DNA of 64,000 nt from Lepisosteus oculatus (lineage: Eukaryota > Chordata > Actinopteri > Semionotiformes > Lepisosteidae): contig NC_090711.1 in the NCBI RefSeq assembly GCF_040954835.1, positions 317,501 through 381,500 of the forward strand. Direction: 5' to 3'. A model generated the notes under the pieces. That model saw only the letters and a program-made list of their open reading frames with translations, searched no databases and was not told the origin of the DNA. Position numbers and translations under genes: made by a program. The number at the start of each line of letters is the position of its first letter. The first letter of the stretch is position 1. Positions 47,354 through 58,420 of the stretch are shown here, one piece after another.

Positions 47354-48313
47354 ATGAATTCTTCAGGGGTTACATCAGGGAACATTCTCACTGTTAAGGA
47401 TGACTATTTGTCTATTCTGCCTCTCACCATTGTTAAAATTTCTTTTATTGTTTTTACATATATAGGAACCAATTTCGTGAATGGGATGCTCATATTTACA
47501 TATTTTCACCACCCTATATTTTATGAGAATTCCCGTTATGTGCTGTTTGTTCATTTGGTTATTAACGATGTGTTTGAGCTGAGTGTATCAATGACTATGC
47601 ACATTTGGAATGTGGTGAAGTCCTTCATGCTTGTCCCAGTCTGCTATGCCATGTTCATTCTTGCATCCAACACCACCCTGAACACTCCTTTAAACCTGGC
47701 TCTGATGTCTCTGGAGAGATACATCGCTATCTGCTACCCCCTGCGCCACTCCCAGATCTGCAGTCTGCAGAGGACCTACATCGCCATCGGTCTTATCTGG
47801 ATTGTGGGCATCATCCCTTCAATCACAGACCTCTTTATAGTCCTGGCAGTGGAGCAGCTCAGTTTCTTCAGCACCTCTGTGTACTGTATTCGTGAGAGTT
47901 TTTACAGGACTTCCTATCAAACTAAAATAAAGACAGCCATCATGTCAGTGTATTTAACAGTGGTGTGGCTGGTCATAGTGTGCACCTATCTGCGGATCAT
48001 GTTCGCAGCCAGGTCGGCCAGCTCCTCTGAGAAGACCTCTGCTAAAAAGGCCCGAAACACCATCCTGCTCCACGGGCTCCAGCTCCTGCTGGCCATGCTG
48101 ACCTACATTCCTCCCTTCACAGATCTTTTCCTTGTGGGAATACCTAGAGAGATGTTCTTGGACCTGGACTTTGTCCGGTATTACTTAGTTTATATTGTAC
48201 CCAGAGTGCTGAGCCCTGTGATCTATGGCTTGAGGGAAGAGAATTTCAGAAAGCACCTGAAGAGCCACATGCCTTGCTTTCAGAAGAGAGTCACGACAAT
48301 GATTAAACTGTAA
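47354..48313 (+). CDS. Odorant receptor, OR131-2-like (subfamily B, pair 2 first)
   Basis: An intact 319-residue receptor: NSS at 2-4, NGMLIFTYF in TM1, RYVLFVHLVINDVFELS at 61-77, C97, SLERY with ERY at 121-123, YPLRHSQICSLQRTY, C178, SSSEKTSAKKARNTILLHG, LSPVIYGLREENFRKHL (GLRE where all others have a D at that place). The tail is short and ends TTMIKL. The start is 19 bases after the acceptor 'ttctgttgcag'. Its partner is the 51255 gene, 3901 bases downstream. Their intron ends, starts and most of the coding region match, with clusters of differences in TM2-TM3 (NVVKSFMLVPVCYAM) and before TM7. Confidence 0.93.
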   Translation: MNSSGVTSGNILTVKDDYLSILPLTIVKISFIVFTYIGTNFVNGMLIFTYFHHPIFYENSRYVLFVHLVINDVFELSVSMTMHIWNVVKSFMLVPVCYAMFILASNTTLNTPLNLALMSLERYIAICYPLRHSQICSLQRTYIAIGLIWIVGIIPSITDLFIVLAVEQLSFFSTSVYCIRESFYRTSYQTKIKTAIMSVYLTVVWLVIVCTYLRIMFAARSASSSEKTSAKKARNTILLHGLQLLLAMLTYIPPFTDLFLVGIPREMFLDLDFVRYYLVYIVPRVLSPVIYGLREENFRKHLKSHMPCFQKRVTTMIKL

Positions 48314-49397
48314 GCGTTACAGATTCTGAAATGAGGTGGAATTGTTCAGGGGACAAAGGCAGTGATTACAGAAAAAAACTCCAATGCTTATATTTTTCCT
48401 TTTCCATTCGATTATAATGACGGACATACCTTGTCATGATCTTTACGAATCATTTTAAAATACAGCAACACTTCAATTTTTGTGTCTTTGACCAACAGCT
48501 GCAGAATGAAAACCACTGGACAGACTAATCAAAGTGTATTAACAGGGAATTAACAGACTTGATGCTCCAAATATTGTTCTATTTTAAATGTTGTTTAATA
48601 AGGAAAACTACGTTTATATTTACTGAATTTTTACTGTTGAAAATATCTAAGAAATAATCATGATAATATTATTAAATTGTTGGTTTACTAATCTATCATT
48701 TGCAGTGATAAATTCCATGTAGTTTTACATGACATTTAATAAATATAGCTCAAATTACTTTTACATATTAGTCAGTCCATCATTATCAGCCAACCTAAAC
48801 AAAGTTACATTATCTCCTTTTACATTGCTTTGAAGAGGTTGTGTAAGTGACTATAGAGAATACAATGAATTGTACATAAACCCATTCATTATCTTGAGTC
48901 TCTAATTTAAAAATAGCCTTTGTGTCACAAAAAAATACTAGGTCTTCGTCTTGCCCTCTGGATTTGTCACACTCTCTTCCTGCCTCTTGGATATGACCCT
49001 GCCTGCTAACCCGGCTTCATCTTCGTCCTACTGGACTCGTTCACTGCCCGACCAGAGTAGGGCTCTTCACACGCCTGTGACACTTTGAAGCCAACCATTA
49101 GCATGCTTCTCCTGTTTTCTTTTGTCTGTATAATATATTTTCTGTTCTTTGAGTTTAAATGTGTCAGGCTGTGAAGCGCTGCAGAGAAGGATAAAATCCT
49201 TCATTTGACACACAGAGTGATTTTTCAAATTTGGACTCTTCTGTCCACCTTTGTCAAGAGTACAGTTTACTCTATAGAGTCTTGTTTTACTCAAGGAAAT
49301 AAACTGCTACATTTTACACAAATCTGTAAATGCATACAGAAGTAATTTTACAGCCTCTGAACTAGACCCTGAACATTAGTGTATCTGGTTGTCAGCG
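48314..49397. other. 3' flank of the 47354 receptor, no gene
   Basis: 48.31-48.56 kb matches the flank behind the 51255 gene. A GC-richer piece at 48.94-49.08 kb ends 'cacgcctgtgaca' and could be the edge of an LTR, but no other part is seen. The remainder is unassigned. Confidence 0.45.
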
Positions 49398-49652
49398 ACT
49401 GATTGAGGGATGACAAACAACAAAAGATATGATTCTATAGACTACACAGCGGGATCAATTTACTTTTAACATAAATAGTTCTCATGATCCCCCGTATCCC
49501 AGAACGCACTTCAATCCCATGTTTCTGCTCGTCCCTGGACTCCCTGACTACCGAAAGGTCACAGGATACATCACAGCTCAGACGAGCAGCAGAACAGAAA
49601 GACTCCAGATAAACCAGCCCTCCTGCCCCACTGTGAGAGTGTCCTGCAGACG
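49398..49652 (+). promoter_or_regulatory. Predicted promoter and exon 1 of the 51255 receptor (class P3)
   Basis: Nearly identical to 45755-46014. It has 'ccagataaacc' at the TATA position where the other has 'ccaggtaaacc'. The donor is GTAAGG at 49653 and the acceptor is AG at 51234-51235, so the intron is about 1.58 kb. Confidence 0.5.
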
Positions 49653-49899
49653 GTAAGGACCTGCTGCCTGCGGCTCCACAGGGCTCAACACACACTGCGG
49701 TGCTTGACGCTGATCGGCCTGAAACGGAAGTGTTGTTAAAACTCCTGCCGTCTGATGTTTAGACACATACAGCATTAAATTGTTTTTTCCTACTGCAATG
49801 GAAGAATACTCTTCCATGACCAGCCTCAGTATAAACTGACAGGAGAAGATAGGCACATGCAGCACAGTGTAGCAGGAATATAAGAACACAATAACCTAA

Positions 49900-49940
49900 G
49901 AGCTACAGTAGGTGCCTATTTAGCCCATCTACTGTAGCTC
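49900..49940. repeat. Short hairpin-forming insertion
   Basis: GAGCTACAGTA (49900-49910) and TACTGTAGCTC (49930-49940) are perfect 11-base arms around a 19-base loop. The paired intron at 46.26 kb reads 'aacctaagagctcattgg' without it, so about 36 bases were inserted after the duplication, or lost from the other copy. Confidence 0.8.
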
Positions 49941-49944
49941 ATTG

Positions 49945-50065
49945 GTTTCCTCAGCAGTCAATTGATCTGAGGATCTCAGCCAGCTGCAGCAGTGTGGCTG
50001 GGCAGCTTGTTCCGTACTTCCACATCAAGTCCTGCAAAAACTGCCTCCTGCTGCCTCTTGCCTTC
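49945..50065 (+). repeat. LINE-tail-like remnant in the intron, shorter copy
   Basis: Partner of 46280-46440 ('gtgtggctgggcagcttgtt', 'aactgcctcctgctgcctct'). Confidence 0.5.
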
Positions 50066-51254
50066 AAGCAGGAAATTTACAACAATTAAACAATGGAATT
50101 TCTCTATTTTTACAGGGTTTTTATTAAATGCAACAGTATCTCTGGCTTTAATAGTTAGCAGAAGATCTCCTCTCTTATTTTAGAGGCTTTAGATAGACTT
50201 TATACTGAGAGAAGTGCTTGGCTTCCTAATTTCTCTGGATGGTTGAACAACTGTAGGTTTATTGTACAGAATATCACTGTGAGTGTTGTCTTCCTCTGCA
50301 GCCACTGTGGTGTTCTTGGTTCAGGTGTGTGTTCCTCTCAGGTATGAGTTTCCACTAGCATTGCACTGTGACTGCCGTAGTGTTCTATCTCAGGCATTCA
50401 TTCAAGTGCTGCTTTTAACAGTGACTCACATCACTCTGTTTTTTTTAATTAGGATCAAACAGTATTCTTACTTTAAATGTACTTGTCTAGCATGTGTGTC
50501 ATTTATCTGCACCAGCAGTTTGTGTAAATAATGTCCATATCTTAAGTAGTACTTAATTACAAAACTACAAATAATTTTTTTGGGAAATCTTGAAAGCTTT
50601 TTTCATTATAACTTTTTGCTCATTTTGTTTCATTAAAAAGCCATACAGTATGACCAATGCAAGCTAATATTGAATTTATGATATGTGTGCCATAAAACAC
50701 AGCCACAGAAATCTTGTACTTATTCTGGTCTGCGAGTGCTTCAGTTTATGCTAGTGAATTGCTTCCTGCTTAATGACTTTGAGGGAAAGTTTTACTACTG
50801 TCTCAGCACCTGTAACACCCAGCCATATCACGTCTGCAATGATATCATTCTTGTGTAGACGTGTTCCAGCTTTGATTTCACCACCCATTAAGCATGTTTA
50901 ACAGAGCTCAAAGCAGAGAAAAGTGAGGCAGTTTTTATATTGCTGAGAAAGGTTCCTTACTTCTACATAATGCATTTGTTAAACCCCACTCAAGTAATGT
51001 CTTGCTGTTACTAGTACTGTTAAAAGCTGTACAGTATATCTAGGAATGTCTTTTGGGTCTTTGGGTCTCTACAGACAACGAAGCTGTAATCTGAGCTGGT
51101 CTTCTATTTCTATGACAGCTTCTAATGCCAGATGACTCCCAGTGCTCCCCACACTGTTTACTGTACAAAACGTAAATATGTACAAAGTACCTCCATTGTT
51201 ACTGTGCATTACTGAACATGCTTTTTCTGTTGCAGGTGCTACAAAACTAATGAA

Positions 51255-52214
51255 ATGAATTCTTCAGGAGTTACATCAGGGAACATTCTCACTGTTAAGG
51301 ACGACTATTTGCCTATTCTGCCTCTCACCATTGTCAAACTTTTTATTCTTGTTTTTACATATATAGGAACCAATTTTGTGAATGGGATGCTCATATTTAC
51401 ATATTTTTACCACCCTATATTTTATGAGAATTCCCGTTATGTGCTGTTTGTTCATTTGGTTATTAATGATGTGTTTGAGCTGAGTGTAGCAATGACTTTG
51501 CACATTTGGCTTAGGGTGAAACCATCTGTATTTGTCCCTCTCTGCTATACCTTGGTCATTCTTGCATCCAACACCACCCTGAACACTCCTTTAAACCTGG
51601 CTCTGATGTCTCTGGAGAGATACATCGCTATCTGCTACCCCCTGCGCCACTCCCAGATTTGCAGTCTGCAGAGGACCTACATCGCCATCGGTGTTATCTG
51701 GATTGTGGGCATCATCCCTTCAATCACAGACCTCTTTATAGTCCTGGCAGTGGAGCAGCTCAGTTTCTTCAGCACCTCTGTGTACTGTATTCGTGAGAGT
51801 TTTTACAGGACTTCCTATCAAACTAAAATAAAGACAGCCATCATGTCAGTGTATTTAACAGTGGTGTGGCTGGTCATAGTGTGCACCTATCTGCGGATCA
51901 TGTTCGCAGCCAGGTCGGCCAGCTCCTCTGAGAAGACCTCCGCTAAAAAGGCCCGAAACACCATCCTGCTCCACGGGCTCCAGCTCCTGCTGGCCATGCT
52001 GACCTACATTCCTCCCTTCACTGACCCTTTCCTTGTGGGAATATCAACAGAAATTTTCCTGGACCTGAGCTTTTCCCGGTATTACTTAGTTTATATTGTA
52101 CCCAGAGTGCTGAGCCCTGTGATCTATGGCTTGAGGGATGAGAATTTCAGAAAGCACCTGAAGAGCCACATGCCTTGCTTTCAGAAGAGAGTTATGACAA
52201 TGATTAAACTGTAA
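51255..52214 (+). CDS. Odorant receptor, OR131-2-like (subfamily B, pair 2 second)
   Basis: An intact 319-residue receptor, partner of the 47354 gene. Marks: NSS at 2-4, RYVLFVHLVINDVFELS at 61-77, C97, SLERY with ERY at 121-123, YPLRHSQICSLQRTY, C178, KKARNTILLHG, LSPVIYGLRDENFRKHL, tail VMTMIKL. The start is 19 bases after the acceptor 'ttctgttgcag'. It differs from its partner mainly at the TM2-TM3 outer loop (LRVKPSVFVPLCYTL), in TM1 (LFILVFTYIG) and before TM7 (DPFLVGISTEIFLDLSFSR), while the middle and the TM5-TM6 part are almost unchanged. That pattern suits receptors that are diversifying their ligand pocket, though I have not measured substitution rates. Confidence 0.93.
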   Translation: MNSSGVTSGNILTVKDDYLPILPLTIVKLFILVFTYIGTNFVNGMLIFTYFYHPIFYENSRYVLFVHLVINDVFELSVAMTLHIWLRVKPSVFVPLCYTLVILASNTTLNTPLNLALMSLERYIAICYPLRHSQICSLQRTYIAIGVIWIVGIIPSITDLFIVLAVEQLSFFSTSVYCIRESFYRTSYQTKIKTAIMSVYLTVVWLVIVCTYLRIMFAARSASSSEKTSAKKARNTILLHGLQLLLAMLTYIPPFTDPFLVGISTEIFLDLSFSRYYLVYIVPRVLSPVIYGLRDENFRKHLKSHMPCFQKRVMTMIKL

Positions 52215-55200
52215 GGTTTACAACACAGATTCTGAAATGAGGTGGAATTGTTCAGGGGACAAAGGCAGTGATTACAGAAAAAAAACTTCAATGCTTAAAT
52301 TTTTCCTTTTCCATTAGATTATAATGACAGACATACCTTGTCATGATCTGTCCCAGTCATTTTAAAATGCAGCAAAACCTCAATTTCTGCGCCCTTGACC
52401 AACAACTGCAGAATGAAAACCACTGGACAGACTAATCAAAGTGTATTAGAAGGGAATTAACAGAGATTAAATATGTTTATATTTTTTTCTATGTTATTTT
52501 ATTATTAAAATATTAAATCTTTCTCCCAATCTGTCATTTGCAGTGATAAATTCCTTGCGACCTTTTACTGGCGAAGACCCTTTTAGCCAATGTCTGCCTG
52601 GAATTTCCTCCCTCCCCTTAAATATTTTGTTATATCTCTGCAGCAGAACAGGAGCAGGGGCCTGGTTCAGGTCTTAAATTGAAGCTAACCCCCTTGGCTT
52701 TAAGTGTGAACATTCAAATTTCTTGTATTTCTAAATGTGTCCAGACAAATGTGAAAAAAAAATCCAAAAAACAGCATGCGGAAATTTGGTTTTGGTCTTC
52801 AGAGGTCAGAATTTTTTAGAAAAATGTTTCTAGGAAATGCTTTGAAAACCTTGTTGTAGGTGTCTACTAGTTGGATAAAAATCTGGGTCAAATTGATCAA
52901 TTTGAAAAAAATCGACATGTTTTTTGTCTGCTGTTAGGCATTGAAAAAAAAACCTTAGAATTGCCTTCTGGTGTGAAACAAAAGGAGCACTGATAAGAAA
53001 CTGATGGCAGCCTGAGGCTTCTAGAGGAAGTCTCACCCCTAAGGGCTCTGAATGGCTGAAAATACAATGAATGACAGCGTATTTTACCAATCGGATCACC
53101 TTATTTCTGGCGGTTGCGCTTCAAATATCTATTCCAAAGTCAATAACGTTCAGTTTACTTCAGGTCTGGAGGTGGGTTAGTCTAGCCTTTTGTGGATATA
53201 TTTTGTGCTTCAGAATAAGGTAAAAACATTGGATATATATTTTTTTTGCTGGTTTTTGCTTTTGCGGTCTTGTTTTGCTGGCTTATTGATTACCGTATCA
53301 ATGCATTTTGGAAGTTTTGAAGTGCATCATCAGATAAAAAGTGACTTTGTGATCAAATGTCTGTTTTTTAAAAAAAACATTTTTTAAAACTCAGGTTGTC
53401 CTTTTTCGATTGATAACATGTTTTTGTGGTTTTGTTGGTAAAAAATGATGAAATATGATGCAGGAATCAAAAGTAAATATTGATATACACCACGGACACT
53501 TGCGACTACGCCTAGCACGGGTCACGTTTGATTAAATAAACGTTTTTTTTTTTGGTTCTGAAAACAGTTTTGTGAAGCTCTAGTTGAACCTTTTTCAATT
53601 GATAAAAGGTTTTCTGTAAGGTTTTGTGGTTTTGGTGATGTAAAACAATGAAGTGAGATGCTCTTTGTAAGTCGTTTCTTAAACAGTAGCCGCATGGGGC
53701 CACGTTTGCACTAAAGGGTTAACCTTTTATGACATACAGTAATTTAAATACAGTTAGCGGCTGCTCCTGATGTGGGATTATGAATTGAGGTATAGGCTAC
53801 TTCCTATGTTTACATTTTTAGTACTTTATACAGGCAGCAATGGATGTTTCATGGTTATCACATCATAGCAAAAGTACTTTTTGCAGAATTATTTTTATGA
53901 AAAGGGAGAGGGAAATTACTGTTGATGCTGAAATTGGACACTTTAACAAGCTTCTAAAATCATTGTTTTAAAATTCCCATCTGCAGATGTGAGGCAAAGC
54001 ATTAGAAATTTATGAAGAACTTGTTCCTTGCTGTCTTTGCAGACTAAGTCTTTAATTATAAATTATACAATTCTAAAGCTGCTCAGTTAAGACCTTACTT
54101 ATTGATGTGTCATATATCCACAGTTCTGTGGCACATAATTCCTGTCCTCTGGAAATTGCACTGGAAAACTGAGATCTACAGAGGACTTTGAGGTTCTCCT
54201 GCTCATTTGTCTGACCATAAATAATGCACCTCCAGATGATCGCATGCATGTATTTTATGAGTAGAGCCCAGATGTTTTTCTGAGGTCTGCTGATTTAGAC
54301 CTCTCTCTGTTGAAGACCAGGCAGCACACGGGTGACCAGCCACACTACTGCTTGACACAGAGCAAGCCAGCCTCCACCTAGTTCTGTCTGAGCCCATATT
54401 GGGCAGTCCCGCCTAGCTTGACTGAGCTGTACAGGAGTGGGGTGGGTGAATCGTGTTCCCCTGTGGGCCCCCAGAGCTGCAGCAGGGACAGGAGTGTGTC
54501 TCATGTGTGCAGGATCCCTGAAGGCCACCGCAAGGGGAAAACCCTCTGTGCAGAATGAATCAGACAGGTGAGACGATGGAACCCCATTCTGGAAGCAGAT
54601 CTGGTGACCTTATAGATCAAGACATTCAGCTCAGCTCTGGCCTTGCTAGGGATCTTTGGTGCAGCGTATCCTCGCCCTGATTGCCCTCCAGGCGTTGTGT
54701 CTTTTAGTTCAACTGGCAGCTCCAATCTCTACCCCGGATGAAGACAGTCACTGGACATCAATCCAGACTGGATTTAAAGACTGTGCTTCACCTTAGCAGC
54801 AGACACACTAGATGCCGATCAGTTATGAGCTCAGAAACTTAATAGTGGATATTGTTAATTTCTGAAACAATCAAAATATTTCAATATCCCATTTTTCAGC
54901 ACTTTACCATACCTTATACCATAATTAACAAGAAAATAATATCATTAACAGTTATAACAGACAAAGGAGACAATGTAACTTTGTCCAAGTTGATTGATAA
55001 TGTGGATCTGACCAAAATAAATTTTAGGAATTTTTATTTCTGAGATTTTCCACAAGCAGGATATGGGTGTATATTAAAAGTGTCTTTTATGGTGTCTTTA
55101 ATAAGAACTAATTTCTCTTTCCTGTTAATCTACCTCACCTTTCATAAGCAACAATCATTGCTATTTTAAATCAGAGGCACCAAATTATTGTTTCAGAAAT

Positions 55201-55289
55201 GAACTGGCAGGTACTGTGCAAGAGATTTCATGAAGAATTTCAAGATGTAAGAGTCAGAAAAAGTCTTGCTAAACTGTGAAATAGGTCCA
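52215..55289. other. Non-coding, nothing firm recognised
   Basis: 52.2-52.5 kb is the shared flank of pair 2. 52.7-53.7 kb is rich in A and T runs. 54.25-54.78 kb is GC-richer and could be an unrecognised repeat, with a 74-codon frame on the minus strand that I cannot assign. Confidence 0.5.
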
Positions 55290-55743
55290 GTCTCACTCTC
55301 CCTGGACGTGTTCTGCTGTGCTGCTCTGCTGTTATTCTTTCACTGCTTAACAAAATCCCCAAGTGCAAACTAGTGGAGCTCACCTTCCATGAGCTCAGCT
55401 TCTAGACAGGCCCTGAGAGGAAAGAGCACCCATGGGATCCTGCCTGATAGTTGCTCTTATGTGGTGCTGTGCTCTGTGGGGAGGAAGGAACAGGTACACC
55501 GTGTGGTGGAGGATGAGAGACAGCAGCACTTTTGTGTGCGGCCTGGGCACTTTTAAAAGAGTGGGAATATTCAGGCTTTCCTCCTGCACTTGGCTCACTG
55601 GATTCCTACTCTGAAGGTCATCAAGGTAACAGGACCAGAAAGCTTGAAGAGTGGTTTAGTGACATACGATTGAATTCACAAATGTTAAGAACATGCACAT
55701 TTATGTTTCACAGGTAGATGTGACTACATACTGTGTACCAGCT

Positions 55744-56700
55744 ATGAATTCGACTACAGCTGCATTTCTGAACCAAGATGTCTTTTACTTTGCTTTCCTA
55801 AAAAACTTCACAGTGGTTCTCCTTGGTGTTGTCATCAACTACATGAACACAATGCTTGTCTTCACCTTCTTTAAGAACCAAGTTTTCTCGGATAACCCAC
55901 GGTACATTCTGTACATTCACATGGTAATCAATGACATCCTCCTGCTTACTTTGACTGTGAGCTTGCATGTTTTGTCTTACATATTCCAGGCATTAAATGT
56001 TTCCCTCTGCTGCTTTATACTTCTAATCGCTGCCAATGCCACTATGAACACCCCTCTGAACCTGGCAGGCATGGCCATCGAGCGCTACATCGCCATCTGC
56101 CACCCCCTGCGCCACTCCCAGATCTGCACTGTGCGCCGCACCTACATCCTCATTGCCTTCATCTGGTGCGCAGGAGCCATTCCCAGACTGACAGACCTCT
56201 TCATTTTGTTTGCAACAAAGCCTCTAAGCCTTTTCTCCTCGAACATTTTATGTTACAGTTACGACGTGTTCCAATTGCCCTATAAAGAAGAGAAGAACTA
56301 CGCCACCCATGCAGTGTACCTGTTCTCTGTGTGGCTGATACTGATAATCACTTACTTCAGGATCCTGTTTGCAGCAAAGGCCGCAGCTTCAGACGCAGCT
56401 TCAGCTAAAAAGGCTCGAAACACCATCCTGCTGCACGGAGCCCAGCTGCTGCTCTGCATGCTGTCCTACATCACTCCTGTGATCGACACAATTATGCTTT
56501 CAGACTTCCCTCAGTACCGCACACACATACTGTTCCTTACTTACCTGGTATCACACATTGTACCAAGGATTCTGAGTCCTCTGATCTACGGGATAAGAGA
56601 TGAGCAACTTAAAAAACACATGAAAAGGTACATTTTGTGTAAGCAGATTGTACAGATCAGACCTACTAAAGAGCCTTTTGCCAAGGCCTGTAACCCATAA
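55744..56700 (+). CDS. Odorant receptor, OR131-2-like (subfamily A, distal member)
   Basis: An intact 318-residue receptor: NST at 2-4, NFT at 21, RYILYIHM at 53-60, CC at 89-90 and C170, MAIERY with ERY at 113-115, HPLRHSQICTVRRTY, KKARNTILLHGAQLLLCMLSYI before and in TM6, LSPLIYGIRDEQLKKHM at the TM7 end. The N-terminus is about eight residues shorter before TM1 than in the other subfamily A genes. The start is 30 bases after a possible acceptor, AG at 55712-55713. In-frame upstream starts (55693) would cross it. No clear promoter was found: 'cactctccctggac' near 55297 resembles an EBF site and GTAACA at 55626 is a possible donor, both weak. Its closest relative is the fragment at 63.45 kb. 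Confidence 0.92.
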   Translation: MNSTTAAFLNQDVFYFAFLKNFTVVLLGVVINYMNTMLVFTFFKNQVFSDNPRYILYIHMVINDILLLTLTVSLHVLSYIFQALNVSLCCFILLIAANATMNTPLNLAGMAIERYIAICHPLRHSQICTVRRTYILIAFIWCAGAIPRLTDLFILFATKPLSLFSSNILCYSYDVFQLPYKEEKNYATHAVYLFSVWLILIITYFRILFAAKAAASDAASAKKARNTILLHGAQLLLCMLSYITPVIDTIMLSDFPQYRTHILFLTYLVSHIVPRILSPLIYGIRDEQLKKHMKRYILCKQIVQIRPTKEPFAKACNP

Positions 56701-57160
56701 AAATTAACAACGTTTTTGTGCTACTTTTGCTGCAGGACCATGTGGTGGAACATGAATTTTACAGTAACTGCATGTGCTCTGTATATTACTAGTAAATATT
56801 ATTGATAATCTATAAATATTCAAAATCAAAGCATCACCTACTGCACCAACTTGAATCATACTATTACAATTTAAGTAAAATCCACAAAAATATTTTGCAT
56901 TCAATTATGTATTATATTGTACTCATCTAATAAGACGTAAAAATGTCTGCAGTAGTGTGTGACACTGACAGAGGTGAGTTCAATTGTTGTTAAACTGTGT
57001 TGATCTGACGCGGAAGCATTAACTGTATTGGAAGTGAGAGCAGCACGTTATATTCAGTCACCCGGACTTGTCAGAAACGGAAATTAAGAGGAGGGAAAAT
57101 AAATCAATTGATAAATACATAATAACGATCTGTTACGTTTAATTTTAATAGACCTTATAG

Positions 57161-57197
57161 AAATTCTGATTTATTTAAAATAAATAAATCAGAATTT
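57161..57197. repeat. Perfect 17-base inverted repeat, 3-base loop
   Basis: AAATTCTGATTTATTTA (57161-57177), AAA, then TAAATAAATCAGAATTT (57181-57197). It lies in AT-rich sequence with no gene close by. It could be a small transposon remnant or a chance or repair-born palindrome. Confidence 0.95.
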
Positions 57198-58159
57198 ATT
57201 TATTTATTCACTCATGAATTAAATCGCCTTTTAATCTCCAGTTCAATATAGTGCATTTTGTTAATGCCCGTGATTGACATAGTTGTGCATAATGTCAACA
57301 ATGTTGTTCACGACTGATACATTCACTTTTCAAACGACCATTTTAGCTTGACCAACGGGAGGGTTGAGGTGCGAGACTGGACTCAAATCGCAGGCGGAAC
57401 GTACTGTACCTGAGTGAAGGTACAGGATCTCACTCAAAGTGCATAAAATGTAAGTCTCTTTTGAACTAAAAGCATTTTAAAATTAAATTATTAAATATCT
57501 AAATGAATACTAAATATGTACTACTGTAAATAAATAGCTAAATACTTATTTAATGTACTTTAATAAGTATGTTATTAAATAAGGAAATGGTTAGGAATAA
57601 CAATAGCAATACAGCTACTGAATCCAGCAATGATGCAGCAGGAGCAGGGTTAACAGAGCACTGCTTGAGTAATTGCAGTCTGAGCTACACTCAGAGCTGT
57701 TTTTTTTATTGAGTCAAAGCTTCTGTCGCGTTGAACAGAAATGTACTACAGGTGCTCCAAAACCGCGGAACTCGGAACCAGATGTCAGGAAGAGGGTTTT
57801 ATAAATGAGACGAATACCGTGTGTCTCCATCATCAGGTTTAATTTTGTAACATCATATTTTTGTGAATAGTTTTTTTTTTAAGCCATTTTAAAATGACTC
57901 CCCCAGCTGTTTGTGTCGGTTTAAGCCGCTAGAGATCTGCAGGACAATTTGAGAGCAAGCAGAGGAAGGCAGATGAAGGCATTCAACGCAGCCCTGGTGC
58001 AGCCGGAGCCAATTAGGTTAGACTTTAAAAAGGGAGACGAGCTCTTTCTCGGTTACAAGATCTGAATCAGAGAGCGTCTGCGCTAGTGTGGGTTCAGTGT
58101 TACCTTGTCGAAGATAATGATAACAAACAAACAAACAACATCAACATCAACAAGGCTTT

Positions 58160-58420
58160 ATTATAATGGTGTGCGAGAGACGGTTTGATTGCAAGGAGAA
58201 CCGCGATTCGCTCTCTGAGCGATTAAACTTATTTACCGCTGGTTAGCGCCCTCTCCGAGGAGCCGGTTTGCTCTGCTGGGTGAGGAGGCGGGGGGGCCCG
58301 AGTTTAGGTCCTGACCCAAAGGCGGAAGAAGTTCGCCAAGGTGGGATGGAAGGTGATTAGAGTACGCAGGGCAGCGCGGTTATCGTTATTGTGTGAGGTG
58401 CGGAGACCCGAGCACCCCCT
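58160..58420. other. CpG-richer patch, possible promoter or CpG island
   Basis: CpG dinucleotides ('gaaccgcgattcgctctctg', 'accgctggttagcgccctct') and a run of Gs stand out against AT-rich surroundings. It might be the promoter of a gene with exons outside what I can see, or a decayed repeat. No frame or splice pattern supports either. Confidence 0.2.

Noticed and set aside
54203-54725. Minus-strand frames at 54.2-54.7 kb as a gene or transposase
   Set aside because: Three short overlapping frames with no recognisable domain. Possibly an unassigned repeat, but I could not name it.
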